From contig JABYQU010000015.1 in assembly GCA_022264855.1 (NCBI GenBank), forward strand, positions 639,156 through 703,155: a stretch of 64,000 bases of DNA. The letters run 5' to 3'. Shown one piece after another: positions 48,301-58,056 of the stretch (its first letter is position 1; each line of letters begins with the position of its first letter). The notes under the pieces were generated by a model, which saw only the letters and a program-made list of their open reading frames with translations, did no database searches and had not been told where the DNA came from. The position numbers were made by a program, and so were the translations under genes. The stretch comes from Lenzites betulinus (taxonomy: Eukaryota > Basidiomycota > Agaricomycetes > Polyporales > Polyporaceae).

Positions 48301-48946
48301 CCCCGTTCCGTTGCTCCAACTGGACTGCTCCAGCTTACTAATCGTATTGCACCAACAATATATATTGCGAACAAAACGTCCCTAATGGGCGATGGCGGAG
48401 GACGGGTTCTTGCAGCTGAGGATTAGGCGCCTGTGGGTGCCTTGCGCCAACCCGGCAGTCTGGTGCGCTTTCGCGGGGACGGCCGCTCGGCGCGTCCGTC
48501 CAGCTCCCCATCGGCTTGTACGGCTTCTAGCTTACATAGTAGCCTTGGCTAGCACTGTTGTCCCGTCCCCCGCACACAGGGGTCCGGCGCGCAGGCCAGG
48601 ATGCTGCGCGCGTCGGTGATAGCGAGCAGACGAACATCGCGCGCAGAGATGGCAGAGGGTGATGGGGGTGAGGTTGCCTCGCGGTTTTGTCTTTCTGGCG
48701 CAGTGCGCCTCCCCTTCGCAACTCCAGCGCACGCCAACACCCCGGCGGAGTCTTCCAAGGCGCCATGACGTCAACAACTCGCGCATCTCCGTAGCGCTGC
48801 CAGCCGAGGCCCAGGGTCTAATGTATAGCACAGCGCGCGGGAACTTCTCTCAGGCTCGGGTATCATCCATTTCTGTGCAGCGTACATTGCAGCGTCATCT
48901 GCGACTTCATCCTACATCTCCGAATTCCAAGCCTTCCATACTACCG

Positions 48947-50143
48947 CTATCGAGTCTTGTCCTCGGCCAGGATCGCCTCGTTCAGTTCATCCAGAGGGGC
49001 CAGTTCCCGCTTGTCCACCAGATCGAACTGCTTCCCGTCAGAACACATCCCGACCAATCAGATCTTGCACACGTACTTCATTGACAAACAGGAAGAAATG
49101 CCGGTAGCTCGTGTTCAGATGCGCTACGTGCCGCGCAGACCGAATCAGCGAATACTCCGCGCCCGCTGCACCGCTGGATAGCACTGACCTTCAATCCCGA
49201 GCGCGCAGATGTGGTCGAAATGGTTGCTGTACAGGTGTGCGTACACGCGGAACAGTCGCCGGAAGAGCCGCCCAATTATCTCCCGGAAGTTCTTGGGGAA
49301 CGGTTTGCCTGCGGGCCATTGGTCAGCATCCGCGACGAAGTTCGCGGCTTCGCAATGCCGCGGGGGGAGAGTTAACTCCGCTCAAGACACGTACCCATCT
49401 CGCTCGGGAAGACGTCCTCGCTGTCCAAAAGTCCTTGGCCCCAGTGCATCAACGCATCCACGTACTCCGGTGCAGGGAGCTTGACGGCCTTCTTGTACCG
49501 CACGCCGTCCTCCCAGAGGTATTCATATCTAACAAGCGGGCCGACGGTCAGCCGCGGACACCGCGCGCTGAAAAAGAAGAAACGCCTTGCCTCGGGCCTG
49601 CGGACATTATAGGACACTGATCGAAACGTCTCAGCAAAGTTGTACCGGGCGCCACGGAGAGAACGCACCTCCTGTGGTGTGCAGAACTCTGTTACGGTCC
49701 CGTACAGCATGTTCAGGTGATTGAAGAAATCCACGGCTGCCGCGTCGTGCCGCGAGAGACCGCGCCGGCGTCAGCATTCTCGGGCCTCCGAATCAAACAG
49801 CAGGACGGGGCGCACCGTGTACGGCGAGCCACTCGTTGAGGTCTTCGCCCTCCGGGAGCCGTACGGCCAGACGCAGATTCCCTGATCCCTACGCACGCCA
49901 ACCGCACACGATCCGCGTATCCTAGTCAGCGTAGTCCCTTTTACAAGACTCTCGAGTCTTGGAGAGTGGGTATTAAGCTTACAAGTGTGGCCTCGGCGTA
50001 CTTGCGGAGCTGGTACTGCTTTGTCCCCTCGGGCACGTCCTTGCGCGGCTTGAACGTCCGCGTCTTCCCGCTGCCATCGCCCGTTCATCGGTGCATACTT
50101 GCATACGAGCTCACAACACTCACATCCCAAAGAAAGCCGACAT
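48947..50143 (-). CDS. MOB1: MOB1 kinase activator
   Basis: Mob1 binds and activates NDR/LATS-type kinases in the mitotic exit/septation network. Small exons assemble to MSAFFGIGKTRTFKPRKDVP, EGTKQYQLRKYAEATLGSGN, LRLAVRLPEGEDLNEWLAVH, AVDFFNHLNMLYGTVTEFCT, RYEYLWEDGVRYKKAVKLPA, PEYVDALMHWGQGLLDSEDV, FPSEMGKPFPKNFREIIGRL, FRRLFRVYAHLYSNHFDHIC, ALGIEAHLNTSYRHFFLFVN and EFDLVDKRELAPLDELNEAI, ending AEDKTR. Zinc ligands His of YAHLYSNHF and the first Cys of FCTP are present. The second Cys (CPRLTVGP) is reached only through extra sequence after CTPQE, where no splice pair gives the usual CxxxxC spacing. The ATG at 50143 joins the next exon through a gtgagt donor and ggcag acceptor. Confidence 0.88.
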
Positions 50144-51229
50144 ATCTGAAGTATCGAAGGCGCGAAAGCGAGGAGGGTATGAGCTTGAAGAGGTGGTACA
50201 GAGAGAGGCGGCTCAGGTCGCAGAGGGCTTAGATAGGCGCCACGACGCGATCGAACCGTTGTGGCGGGGCGCCTGATCGTACTGGATCTGTGGCACCTAA
50301 TCTTATCAAGTCAAGCATATAGGCTAGCAGTGGATATGTCGGATATTTAGACTTCGACAACCTTAGCCAGTACTAGCCTCGACGATGATCTTCACGGGCC
50401 ATCGACGACGTCGCAGCTGCTTTGTGAACTAGGCGCTGCGGGAAGCTTAGCTCGCATCTCACCCTACGGTTTTCCAGCAGCAGTAGTCGTTGATCGCGAA
50501 CGGCTACGACGCTCAGATCTGACCTTGGACGGGTTGAAGCGGCGGAAAAGGTCCTTCCACGAGTAAGTTGGCATGAGGACTCGTTTGCCCCGACCAACTG
50601 GGAGTTCCCCAAAGTTAGAGTCGGTACAAGGATGAACTACACCGAATCGGTTTCCGACTAATGCACGGGTAAATCATAGTCGATCCGATCTTGCCACGGC
50701 TCCCAGAAAACCCGTCGCGTCGATGATGTACATGCTGTGCCAAGCAGTTTTGCATGCTCTCAGCGGAGGTGCTTACAGAGAATCATGTGCGGAGTCCTTC
50801 GTGCACATACATTCAACACGAGGCTATGGGACCGTGGTAGCCGACCGGGGTACGCGAAAATTAAGGGAGAACAGTACCGGCGCGGTACGTACGGTAGCCG
50901 ACTCGGAGCACTTACACACTCGCCCGAGGACGCGAACCTTCTCGATTACTAACCGCACCAATTGCAATATGCCCCTGCAGCTGTTGGCAAAGCTCTGAGA
51001 AGAACATGAGGGGGCGGGCCCGACTCGGGCGCATGACTAACCCAAACTCAACCCAGTACGATATCGTCATGCGAATCTGCGATCGCCCACCATCGGCGCG
51101 CACGCACCACGCCCAGCCCAATAGCGTATAAAAGCTCCCAGGTGCACTCGTCCTCACCGACATCCGATCTCACCCACACTGCCCACATCCTCTGAAACCC
51201 ACCACCACTTCACCACCACCACCACCACC
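50144..51229. other. Intergenic region between MOB1 and the DJ-1 gene
   Basis: About 1.1 kb between divergent genes, holding both promoters. A TATA box lies at 51127. No coding exon was supported; scattered open frames near 50720-51000 have no recognisable content. Confidence 0.45.
51127..51133 (+). promoter_or_regulatory. TATA box of the DJ-1/HSP31 gene
   Basis: The plus strand reads agcgtataaaagctccc about 100 bp before the ATG. It fits an inducible stress gene. A CACC-repeat leader lies directly before the start. Confidence 0.55.
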
Positions 51230-52101
51230 ATGTCCAAGCGCATCCTCTTCGTGTTCACCTCCGCCAACAAGACCCTCACCGGCGCGCAGACCGGCTGGTA
51301 CCTCCCCGAAGGCGCGCACCCCTACTACGGTACGTCCTCCCGCGCGCCGCCTTCCGCCCGCACCTCCTGACAAGTCCCCCCGGTCTCTTTCAATCGATCA
51401 GTGCTCTCGTCGAAGTACCAGATCGACTTCGCGTCGCCCAACGGGCCGAACCCGCCCGTGGACGAGGGCAGCGTGCAGAACTTCAAGGACGACGTGCCCA
51501 AGTTCCTCGAGGACGCGACCGTGCAGCAGAAGTTCGCGAGCGCGAAGAAGCTCGCGGACGTCAGCGCCGCGGACTACGACGCCGTCTTCTACGTCGGCGG
51601 GCACGGGCCCGTGATGGACCTCGCGTCGGACCCCGTGAACATCAAGCTCGCGTCGGACGTGAGTAGCGATGGTGCAAAGTACGAGAGCCGCGAGAGCTGA
51701 CGGGCATGTGCATGCAGTTCTTCCGCGCGGGCAAGATCACGTCTGCGGTGTGCCACGGCCCCGCGGCGATCGTCGGCGCGACGGACGCGGAGGGCAAGAG
51801 CATCTTCAAGGGCCGCAAGGCGACTGGCTTCTCGGACCTGGAGGAGGAGCAGATCGGGAAGGTCAAGGACGTGCCTTTCCTGCTCGAGGCGCGCATCAAG
51901 GAGCTCGGCGGCGCGTACGAGAAGGCGCCTGAGCCCTGGAAGGTAAGCATTCGATCTAGCCGCGCGCACTCCGAGACAAGGCACTGACACGGATGGGTTT
52001 CGTAGCCGCATGTCGTCCAGGATGGCAACCTCATCACTGGTCAGAACCCGGCGTCGGCGCACCCGATTGCCGAGGCCATCGACAAGGCACTTTCGGCTTG
52101 A
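51230..52101 (+). CDS. DJ-1/PfpI family protein, HSP31-like
   Basis: Likely glyoxalase III or protein deglycase acting on methylglyoxal, in the cytosol. The spliced protein reads MSKRILFVFTSANKTLTGAQ, TGWYLPEGAHPYYVLSSKYQ, IDFASPNGPNPPVDEGSVQN, DYDAVFYVGGHGPVMDLASD, FFRAGKITSAVCHGPAAIVG, ATGFSDLEEEQIGKVKDVPF, RIKELGGAYEKAPEPWKPHV and VQDGNLITGQNPASAHPIAE. The nucleophilic Cys is in AVCHGP at the nucleophile elbow. The conserved Glu (YLPEGAHPY) and the GGHG loop of the HSP31 subfamily are present. Three introns lie near 51330-51401, 51661-51716 and 51943-52005. The TATA box and a GC-biased coding region suggest strong expression. Confidence 0.93.
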
Positions 52102-52378
52102 GGGGGAGTGAGAGTTGATTGAGAGTTGATTGATAGAGTCTTGTAGTATATCTGCGTTTTCAAGAAAGGTCAAACTTTTGGGCAAAACAAACTGATACTG
52201 GACGCTCCAAACGGGACTTTCATCATGCCGGGTTGCGCATAGAATGATGCACAGGTTCATGTTGGGGCGAACTTGGGTTGATCTTTACTATGGCGTATAT
52301 CACGCATAGCTATAGTCAACTTTACTGTGATGATACCTGTGGATGACGACGTGTACGGCGTAGCGGTATATACGACAA

Positions 52379-52411
52379 GTGAGTGAGTGAGTGAGTGAGT
52401 GAGTGAGTGAA
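52379..52411 (+). repeat. Tetranucleotide microsatellite (GTGA)n
   Basis: About eight perfect copies of gtga/agtg follow the DJ-1 gene. A simple repeat with no coding role. Confidence 0.9.
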
Positions 52412-52844
52412 TATTCGTCCCAGTGCCAGCGCTCGTACAAACTCCGATCTCGCCGGCGCTACTTAGTACTTCTAACTAGAGAATGTTATGCCTTGTTATG
52501 CCCTTTCAATCCCTCAGAGTAGCTGACCAACGAGACGCACGCAAACACCGGATCCCGAGCACTACTTAGATGCCATGCATACCGATATCCCTTGACCGTA
52601 CGGCGCCACCCGCAGCCCAGAGTCTGACCCACGCCCGCCGTGCCGGTATTTCCGGGATGGCAGGCAGTGTTTAATCGAAAGGCATGAGATGAGCCAATGT
52701 AGGCGGGGCCCTGACCTGTGTCCGTACCGAAAACCCAAAGGGAAAAACGTCCCAGAAACGAGCAACGCAATTCTTCACGCCCTCAACACGGCGATCAGGA
52801 CCCAGGATAACGACACACGGTAGTACATTCTGTAGTCGCCCGTT

Positions 52845-52987
52845 TGTTACGAGAATGGAGTAAGGCAGGGGTTGTGTGCCCGCCACGGTGAAGTCTAGCA
52901 CCGTACAAATGATATGCATTGAGGTTGAGTCGCAAGCTGTAAATCTGAACGACGAAGCGGCGGCTAGCCGTCGAGTTGTATACAACA
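52845..52987 (+). mobile_element. Possible LTR remnant, about 143 bp
   Basis: The segment begins tgttacgaga and ends cgagttgtatacaaca, matching the start (tgttacgagc) and end (cgagttgtatacaaca) of the Gypsy LTR at 53814-54050, read in the opposite orientation. The interior does not match that LTR, so it is either a related solo LTR with internal loss or a chance start next to a true end. No target duplication was found. Confidence 0.4.
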
Positions 52988-53235
52988 GTTATTGCAACTT
53001 TCTAGGTGTAATAAATAGCGGTAGTTGCAACTTCGGTGGTTTAAGGCCAAATAGGCGCCGTTTGGCACAGCCACTGACGCGCGAGACGCGGGCGCCTATC
53101 TGCAGTTGCAGTCACAGCGAGGTGGGCGTCTATTGTAGTTGCAGCCACGAAAAGAACACGCAGCGAGCGGAATTGAACACCGGACCTGCTGCAAAAGCCT
53201 AAGTAAGAGTGACACATGTAAACCACTCGGCCACA
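52988..53235 (-). mobile_element. tRNA-derived SINE-like unit, left (mirrored) copy
   Basis: Reverse complement of the right copy. On the minus strand the A box lies near 53220-53232 and the B box near 53165-53182. Its near identity implies a very recent duplication or gene conversion between the arms. Confidence 0.6.
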
Positions 53236-53564
53236 GGGCTGTACAAATGCTATGGTTGCCCACGGTTGTAGTTCAGATACATTTCCCCAGCTACTAATGG
53301 TACTCCAAGTCCTTACCGGATCTTGGTGCTGCATAAGGACTTATAATGCTGTTAGTAGCCAAAGGAATGGATGAACACTAGTACTATATATACTCCTATA
53401 GTGTGTACAGTTCTGTGGCTGAGTGGTCCATTTCTATCACTGGAATCTGACATCTTGCTGAAGCTTGGCGCTGCGTGAGGACTTGGAGTAACTTGGGGTG
53501 CCATTAGTAGCTGGGGAAATGTATTTGAACTACAACCGTGGGCAACCATAGCATTTGTACAGCC

Positions 53565-53813
53565 CTGTGGCCGAGTGGTTTACATGTGTCACTCTTACTT
53601 AGGCTTTTGCAGCAGGTCCGGTGTTCAATTCCGCTCGCTGCGTGTTCTTTTCGTGGCTGCAACTACAATAGACGCCCACCTCGCTGTGACTGCAACTGCA
53701 GATAGGCGCCCGCGTCTCGCGCGTCAGTGGCTGTGCCAAACGGCGCCTATTTGGCCTTAAACCACCGAAGTTGCAACTACCGCTATTTATTACACCTAGA
53801 AAGTTGCAATAAC
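53565..53813 (+). mobile_element. tRNA-derived SINE-like unit, right copy
   Basis: The head reads ctgtggccgagtggtttaca, a match to the Pol III A box (TRGYNNARNNG) as in Ser/Leu tRNAs. About 50 bp downstream comes ggtgttcaattccgc, a B-box match (GWTCRANNC). A tRNA-unrelated body with ttgcagt/ctgcaact words follows. It does not fold as a functional tRNA by eye. A mirrored copy fills the left arm. Confidence 0.6.
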
Positions 53814-54050
53814 TGTTGTATACAACTCGGCAGATACCAAGTCGAAGCTGAGGAGCCCCTCAGCTCGACCTTGGCTTTATATTCCACAAGGGTCTGTGTC
53901 AGATAGTACAGCCCGTATCTACAATATCACAGCGTGTCGGGGGCGTGCTAGCCCACGGGGTGCGTCGGCGCGTGCTACCGGTGTGCCTATCGTATAGCTA
54001 ATCTACCGGATTGGGAAGGTGCTGTAAAACATCCGCGAATGCTCGTAACA
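53814..54050 (-). repeat. 3' LTR of the Gypsy element with adjoining polypurine tract
   Basis: On the minus strand the LTR starts tgttacgagcattcgcgg and ends gttgtatacaaca, so it has TG..CA ends. Directly upstream in element orientation is ggagaggggga-type polypurine sequence (plus strand tcaccccctctcc, 54051-54063). The pol reading frame overlaps the LTR slightly, ending at 53987. Confidence 0.75.
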
Positions 54051-55843
54051 TCACCCCCTCTCCAAGGATCGCGTCCTCGCGATGTCGACGCAACTACAAT
54101 ACATAGTCCGTGTATGGTTCTAGCCCTTGCGCCACGCGTCGCTCCTGCCACCATACCCACGTGCCGTCCCATCGTTCCCATTCGTCGGCATACTCGCTTG
54201 ACTCGTGCGCAAGCGCGCGCACGCGGTGCTATGCGTATGAAGGGCATGCGCGGTGCATCCGCGTTTGCCCGATGGAAGTCTTCTGCAAGGGCTGTAGGTA
54301 CTTTAGCCCTCGGCTCCCATGTAGCTTCCGCGACTGCGCGCCCCTTCCATTTCACCAGGTATTGGATTGCACCACAAACTATTTTAGAGTCACGTATGTA
54401 CTCAGGTTCGTCGGGCTGCGCGACCAGGTTCGGAATGGGTGTATCGTCCACTTGATTCGGAAACTCGGGTGCGTGCGCGGGCGTGAGTAGGGCTTCATTG
54501 AAGACCGGGTATATACCGCGGCTGCGCCATTGTCTCGGAAGCTTGAGCTTGTACGCACTGGCGCCCACCTTCTTGAGCACCTCAAACGGTCCGTAGCGTT
54601 TGTCCTCAAGTTTCTTTCGTGGGCGCTCCGTAGTGATGTTATGCAAATCGAGGTAGACATGGCTTCCGGGCTCGTAGTGGCGCGCTGCTCCCTTGTGTAG
54701 GTCATGCTTGCGCTTCATCGCTTCGTTTGCAATGATCAGCGCGGCCGATGCCTCTTCCTGAATGCGCTTCATCCGCGCAACCCACTGCACCGCCGTCTCC
54801 GTCCGCATGCCCTTGCGTGTCTCTGCACCTGTGTACGGGTCTCGCCCATGTGTCATGTAGAAGGGCGAGAAACTGGTCGCCGAGTGTACTCGAATGCGGT
54901 ATGAGAATGCAGCGAGAGGCAGCCACTCAACCCAATCCGTCTGCCTGTAGTTGATGAAGATCCGAAGGTAGTTCTCAATCTCCTGGTTGAGGCGCTCAGT
55001 TTTGCCGTCAGTCTGGGGATGATACGCAGTGCTCGGGTTCCCTTCGATGCCAAGGTTCCGGTACAAGTCTCGAGTGAGTGCAGACACGAATTGAGGACCG
55101 CGGTCAGATGTGATGCGTTTTGGTAGGCCATGGACTGCGACTACATGCCATAGTAGGAGGTTCACATACCCTTTGGACTTCAGGCTCTCCGTGGTGGGGA
55201 TGGGTATGTAGTCTTTGGATTTCCTGTCCACTACCATGAGAATCGAATCTTTCCCTTGGCATTCAGGTAGATGTGTGATAAGATCCACTGAGATGTCCTC
55301 CCAGTTGTGATCCGGGACCGGGTTTGGGTGTAGTGGTGCGGCGCGTGGCTGGTGATCTATCTTTGTCCGCTGACAGACTGCACAACCCTTCACGTATGCA
55401 CCTACGTCTCGACGGATTGACGGCCACCAATAGGACCTCTGCACGAGTTCCTGCGTCTTTGAGCGGCCCGGGTGTCCCACCACAATTGAATCGTGATGTG
55501 CCGCAATTACTCGTCCACGCAAGTCCCTCTCCGCTGGCACTACCACCCTCCCCCTCCTGTAGACCAGGCCGTCCGCAGCCTGCTCGTACTCCGGGTCTTT
55601 GGCTGCGAACTTGTTGCGTACAGAATTGTCCAAGTTATCCTGCAGCTCCCGGATGCGTCCGAGCAGTCGCTCGCTGCCATCGGTGGTAGCGCGGAACCAC
55701 TCCGCCTTGAGCATCGTGACATCATCGGACGTGTCCAGACCACCCGCATGGTCGACATGTCTCGACAATGCATCGGCTTTGCCCATCGTCGAGCCGGGAC
55801 GATGCGTGAGTGTGAAGTCGTAGTTTTGCAGCTCTACAACCCA
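53987..55843 (-). CDS. Gypsy pol, downstream part: integrase and chromodomain
   Basis: This part follows the in-frame stop and begins WVVELQNYDFTLTHRPGSTM and GKADALSRHVDH, the end of RNase H. The integrase has the HHCC zinc site (AHHDSIVVGHPGRSKTQELV, YVKGCAVCQRTK) and a core with VDLITHLP, TSDRGPQFVSALTRDLYRNL and KTERLNQEIENYLRIFINYR supplying D, D and E. A chromodomain follows: EPEYIRDSKIVCGAIQYLVK and WKGRAVAEATWEPRAKVPTA, which targets integration to marked chromatin in this clade. The frame continues into the LTR. Only the stop at its head separates it from the upstream part. Confidence 0.9.
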   Translation of the reverse strand, partial: WVVELQNYDFTLTHRPGSTMGKADALSRHVDHAGGLDTSDDVTMLKAEWFRATTDGSERLLGRIRELQDNLDNSVRNKFAAKDPEYEQAADGLVYRRGRVVVPAERDLRGRVIAAHHDSIVVGHPGRSKTQELVQRSYWWPSIRRDVGAYVKGCAVCQRTKIDHQPRAAPLHPNPVPDHNWEDISVDLITHLPECQGKDSILMVVDRKSKDYIPIPTTESLKSKGYVNLLLWHVVAVHGLPKRITSDRGPQFVSALTRDLYRNLGIEGNPSTAYHPQTDGKTERLNQEIENYLRIFINYRQTDWVEWLPLAAFSYRIRVHSATSFSPFYMTHGRDPYTGAETRKGMRTETAVQWVARMKRIQEEASAALIIANEAMKRKHDLHKGAARHYEPGSHVYLDLHNITTERPRKKLEDKRYGPFEVLKKVGASAYKLKLPRQWRSRGIYPVFNEALLTPAHAPEFPNQVDDTPIPNLVAQPDEPEYIRDSKIVCGAIQYLVKWKGRAVAEATWEPRAKVPTALAEDFHRANADAPRMPFIRIAPRARACARVKRVCRRMGTMGRHVGMVAGATRGARARTIHGLCIVVASTSRGRDPWRGGDVTSIRGCFTAPSQSGRLAIR

Positions 55844-58045
55844 TCACGCCTGTCGAGGGTTCAGACGTTGTGGCCGACGGAAGAATTCGAGATTTTTATG
55901 ATCAGAGTGAATCTCAAACGGTTCCCGTGCTCCCATTAGGAAGTGTCGCCACTCGTCCAGGGCTGCCATGACAGCAAGCAGCTCACGGTCGTATATCTCG
56001 TAGTTACGTTCCGTTGGTGTCAATGCCTTCGACAGATATGCAATTGTGCGCCATTTCCCATTCTGACGTTGCGCTAGCTCCGCCCCGAGTGCGTAGTTAG
56101 AAGCGTCGCAGGAGACCCTGAACTGGTCCGTGTCGTTCGGGACTGCAAGCACTGGTGCACTCGTGATTGCCTGTTTGATCGCCGAGAACGCCGCTGACTG
56201 CTCTGCTCCCCACCTCCACTCGACTAGTCCCGTCAAGGTGTGCAAAGGGCTGGCGATTTTGGAGAAGCCTGCAATGAACCGACGGTAGAAGTTAACAAAG
56301 CCAAGGAAGCTTTGCAGCTCCTTCTTTGTTGTCGGCTCCGGCCATTCCGTAACGCCTGCCACCTTCGCTGGGTCCATCCTCACAACCCCGTCGCTGATGA
56401 TGTGCCCAAGGTACTCGGTCTTGCGCATCTCGAAATCGCACTTGTCCGGCTTGCATGTGAGCTTGTGCTCGCGCAGCACTTGCAGCACTTGCCGGACCAC
56501 GACACGGTGCTCCTCCAGCATCTCCGTGAAGACCAGGATGTCATCGAGATAGACGATAATCTTCCCACGTAGGATAAGATCACGAAATATATCGTTCATC
56601 ATCATCTGGAATGTTGCGGGACTGTTCGACAAGCCAAAGAACATTACTAGCGGTTCTAAGAGGCCGCGATTGGTGAGGAACATGGCTTTCTCCTCGTCGC
56701 CGTCACGCATGCGAACGTTGTTGTACCCCCATTGGATGTCCATCTTTGTGTAGTACTTGGCTCCTTTGATCTTATCTAGGAGCTCCGAGATGAGAGGTAG
56801 CGGGTACTTGTTCTTCTTTGTTAAGGCATTTAACTTTCGGTAGTCCTGCACGGGCCGAAGTTTTCCGTCTTTCTTCTTAACGAAGAAGAAGGGCGCGCCC
56901 CATGGTGACTTTGACGGTCTGATGCGCCCTGTACGTAGGTTCTCCTCCAAGAACGCGTCCAATGCATCTTGTTGCGCGAGTGACATTGGGTAAACCTTGC
57001 CACAGTACAGTTGAGCGTCTGGTGTAAGCTCTATGACGTGATTGTACGGGCGGTGTTCTGGTAACATGTCGAATGCGTGGTCTGCAAAAACATCCGCGAA
57101 GTCGCGGTACTGCGGGGGTACCACTTCCTCAAACGAACACTCCGGTCGTGCCTTGTGTTGCTCGATTGCAATGTCCATCGCCGTCGTGCCACGTGCTCCG
57201 ACCAGTCGCAGCGTCTCCGTGCGCGCACGCAGGTATTGCTCGGTTTGTAACGCGAATACTCTCTCCCCCTCCTCTAGCGTGTGCTCACAGGAGTGCGGGC
57301 ACCGCGCAAACTCAACCGTTTTTGCACGCCAGTCGATGCGGGGGTTGTGATGCGTGATCCACTCATAGCCAAGGAATATGTCGGCTTTGCCAAGGTCGGT
57401 GACGAGAAACGTCATTGTTTCGAGATGGTCCCCAACCTGCACGGCTGTGATGACATAGTGCGTGATGCGCCCACCCGAATTCACGGATCCGTCGGCGTTG
57501 TACACCTCCACCGGTCTCTCCAGCTCCCGTGTCTCCACCCCGTGCTGTCGAACGAAATCTCGGTGCATGCAGGACCCTGTGCTCCCCGAATCCAGTAACG
57601 CTATTGTATCTACTTTTCGTTCTGAGTGTTGCATATGTATAGTAAGCGGTATATCCATCTGTCTGCCAGCGCCTTTGGCGCATACTACTTTGTATATCCG
57701 GGGTCCTACAGTGTTGATACTAAATACTGAGCCAGTCTTTTGTTTATTTATTTTGTTACTTGTCGCATCGGAGTTGCTTTCTACTTTTTTCGCGCTTTTT
57801 TCGTTTTTGTTATTTTTTATTGTATTGTTTATCTCTACAGGGGAATTAAGCACGGATTCCCGCCCGCCGCGCTTCTCTAATGAAGACGCCCCCACGGTAG
57901 GTACGTACGTAGAAAAGGAAATCAAATCTGAAGCCGAGAGGTTGCGCTCTGTATTGTACATAATCGAAACCGAAACCGAGTCTTCCGAGACGTTCGACGG
58001 CTCTTCCACATTGAGCCCTGCATACCAATTCTGTCCTGGGCCCAC
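55844..58045 (-). CDS. Gypsy pol, upstream part: protease, reverse transcriptase, RNase H
   Basis: Protease: TIALLDSGSTGSCMHRDFVR, then LGKADIFLGYEWITHHNPRI. Reverse transcriptase: WGAPFFFVKKKDGKLRPVQD, YRKLNALTKKNKYPLPLISE, FFGLSNSPATFQMMMNDIFR and the catalytic IVYLDDILVFTEMLEEHRVV. Connection and RNase H: FLGFVNFYRRFIAGFSKIAS, RVSCDASNYALGAELAQRQN and EIHSDHKNLEFFRRPQRLNP. It ends PRQA followed by TGA at 55844-55846, where relatives read RQAR-WV. The frame opens at 58045 with GTG, not ATG, 9 bp past the gag-frame stop (58057-58059), so expression would need frameshifting, readthrough or a fused Gag-Pol. Confidence 0.9.
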   Translation of the reverse strand: MGPGQNWYAGLNVEEPSNVSEDSVSVSIMYNTERNLSASDLISFSTYVPTVGASSLEKRGGRESVLNSPVEINNTIKNNKNEKSAKKVESNSDATSNKINKQKTGSVFSINTVGPRIYKVVCAKGAGRQMDIPLTIHMQHSERKVDTIALLDSGSTGSCMHRDFVRQHGVETRELERPVEVYNADGSVNSGGRITHYVITAVQVGDHLETMTFLVTDLGKADIFLGYEWITHHNPRIDWRAKTVEFARCPHSCEHTLEEGERVFALQTEQYLRARTETLRLVGARGTTAMDIAIEQHKARPECSFEEVVPPQYRDFADVFADHAFDMLPEHRPYNHVIELTPDAQLYCGKVYPMSLAQQDALDAFLEENLRTGRIRPSKSPWGAPFFFVKKKDGKLRPVQDYRKLNALTKKNKYPLPLISELLDKIKGAKYYTKMDIQWGYNNVRMRDGDEEKAMFLTNRGLLEPLVMFFGLSNSPATFQMMMNDIFRDLILRGKIIVYLDDILVFTEMLEEHRVVVRQVLQVLREHKLTCKPDKCDFEMRKTEYLGHIISDGVVRMDPAKVAGVTEWPEPTTKKELQSFLGFVNFYRRFIAGFSKIASPLHTLTGLVEWRWGAEQSAAFSAIKQAITSAPVLAVPNDTDQFRVSCDASNYALGAELAQRQNGKWRTIAYLSKALTPTERNYEIYDRELLAVMAALDEWRHFLMGAREPFEIHSDHKNLEFFRRPQRLNPRQA

Positions 58046-58056
58046 GCGTGATGCGA

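Larger units (their letters stand above)
52972..53829. repeat. 329-bp nearly perfect inverted repeat with 200-bp spacer
   Basis: Left arm 52972-53300 and right arm 53501-53829 have equal length; on reading them out, only one base differs (cagat versus caaat). Both outer ends carry cgagttgtatacaaca, the end of a Gypsy LTR. The arms contain a tRNA-like head and a unique body. The spacer (53301-53500) holds diverged pieces of the same unit, including a second A-box-like word (tggctgagtgg near 53417). Confidence 0.9.

Noticed and set aside
53565..53645. A functional tRNA-Ser/Leu gene
   Set aside because: A and B boxes are present but acceptor and anticodon stems do not pair convincingly; it appears in mirrored copies with a unique tail, so a SINE head is a better reading.
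54039..54490. Plus-strand frames inside the Gypsy element
   Set aside because: They are opposite the integrase and chromodomain coding strand; shadows.
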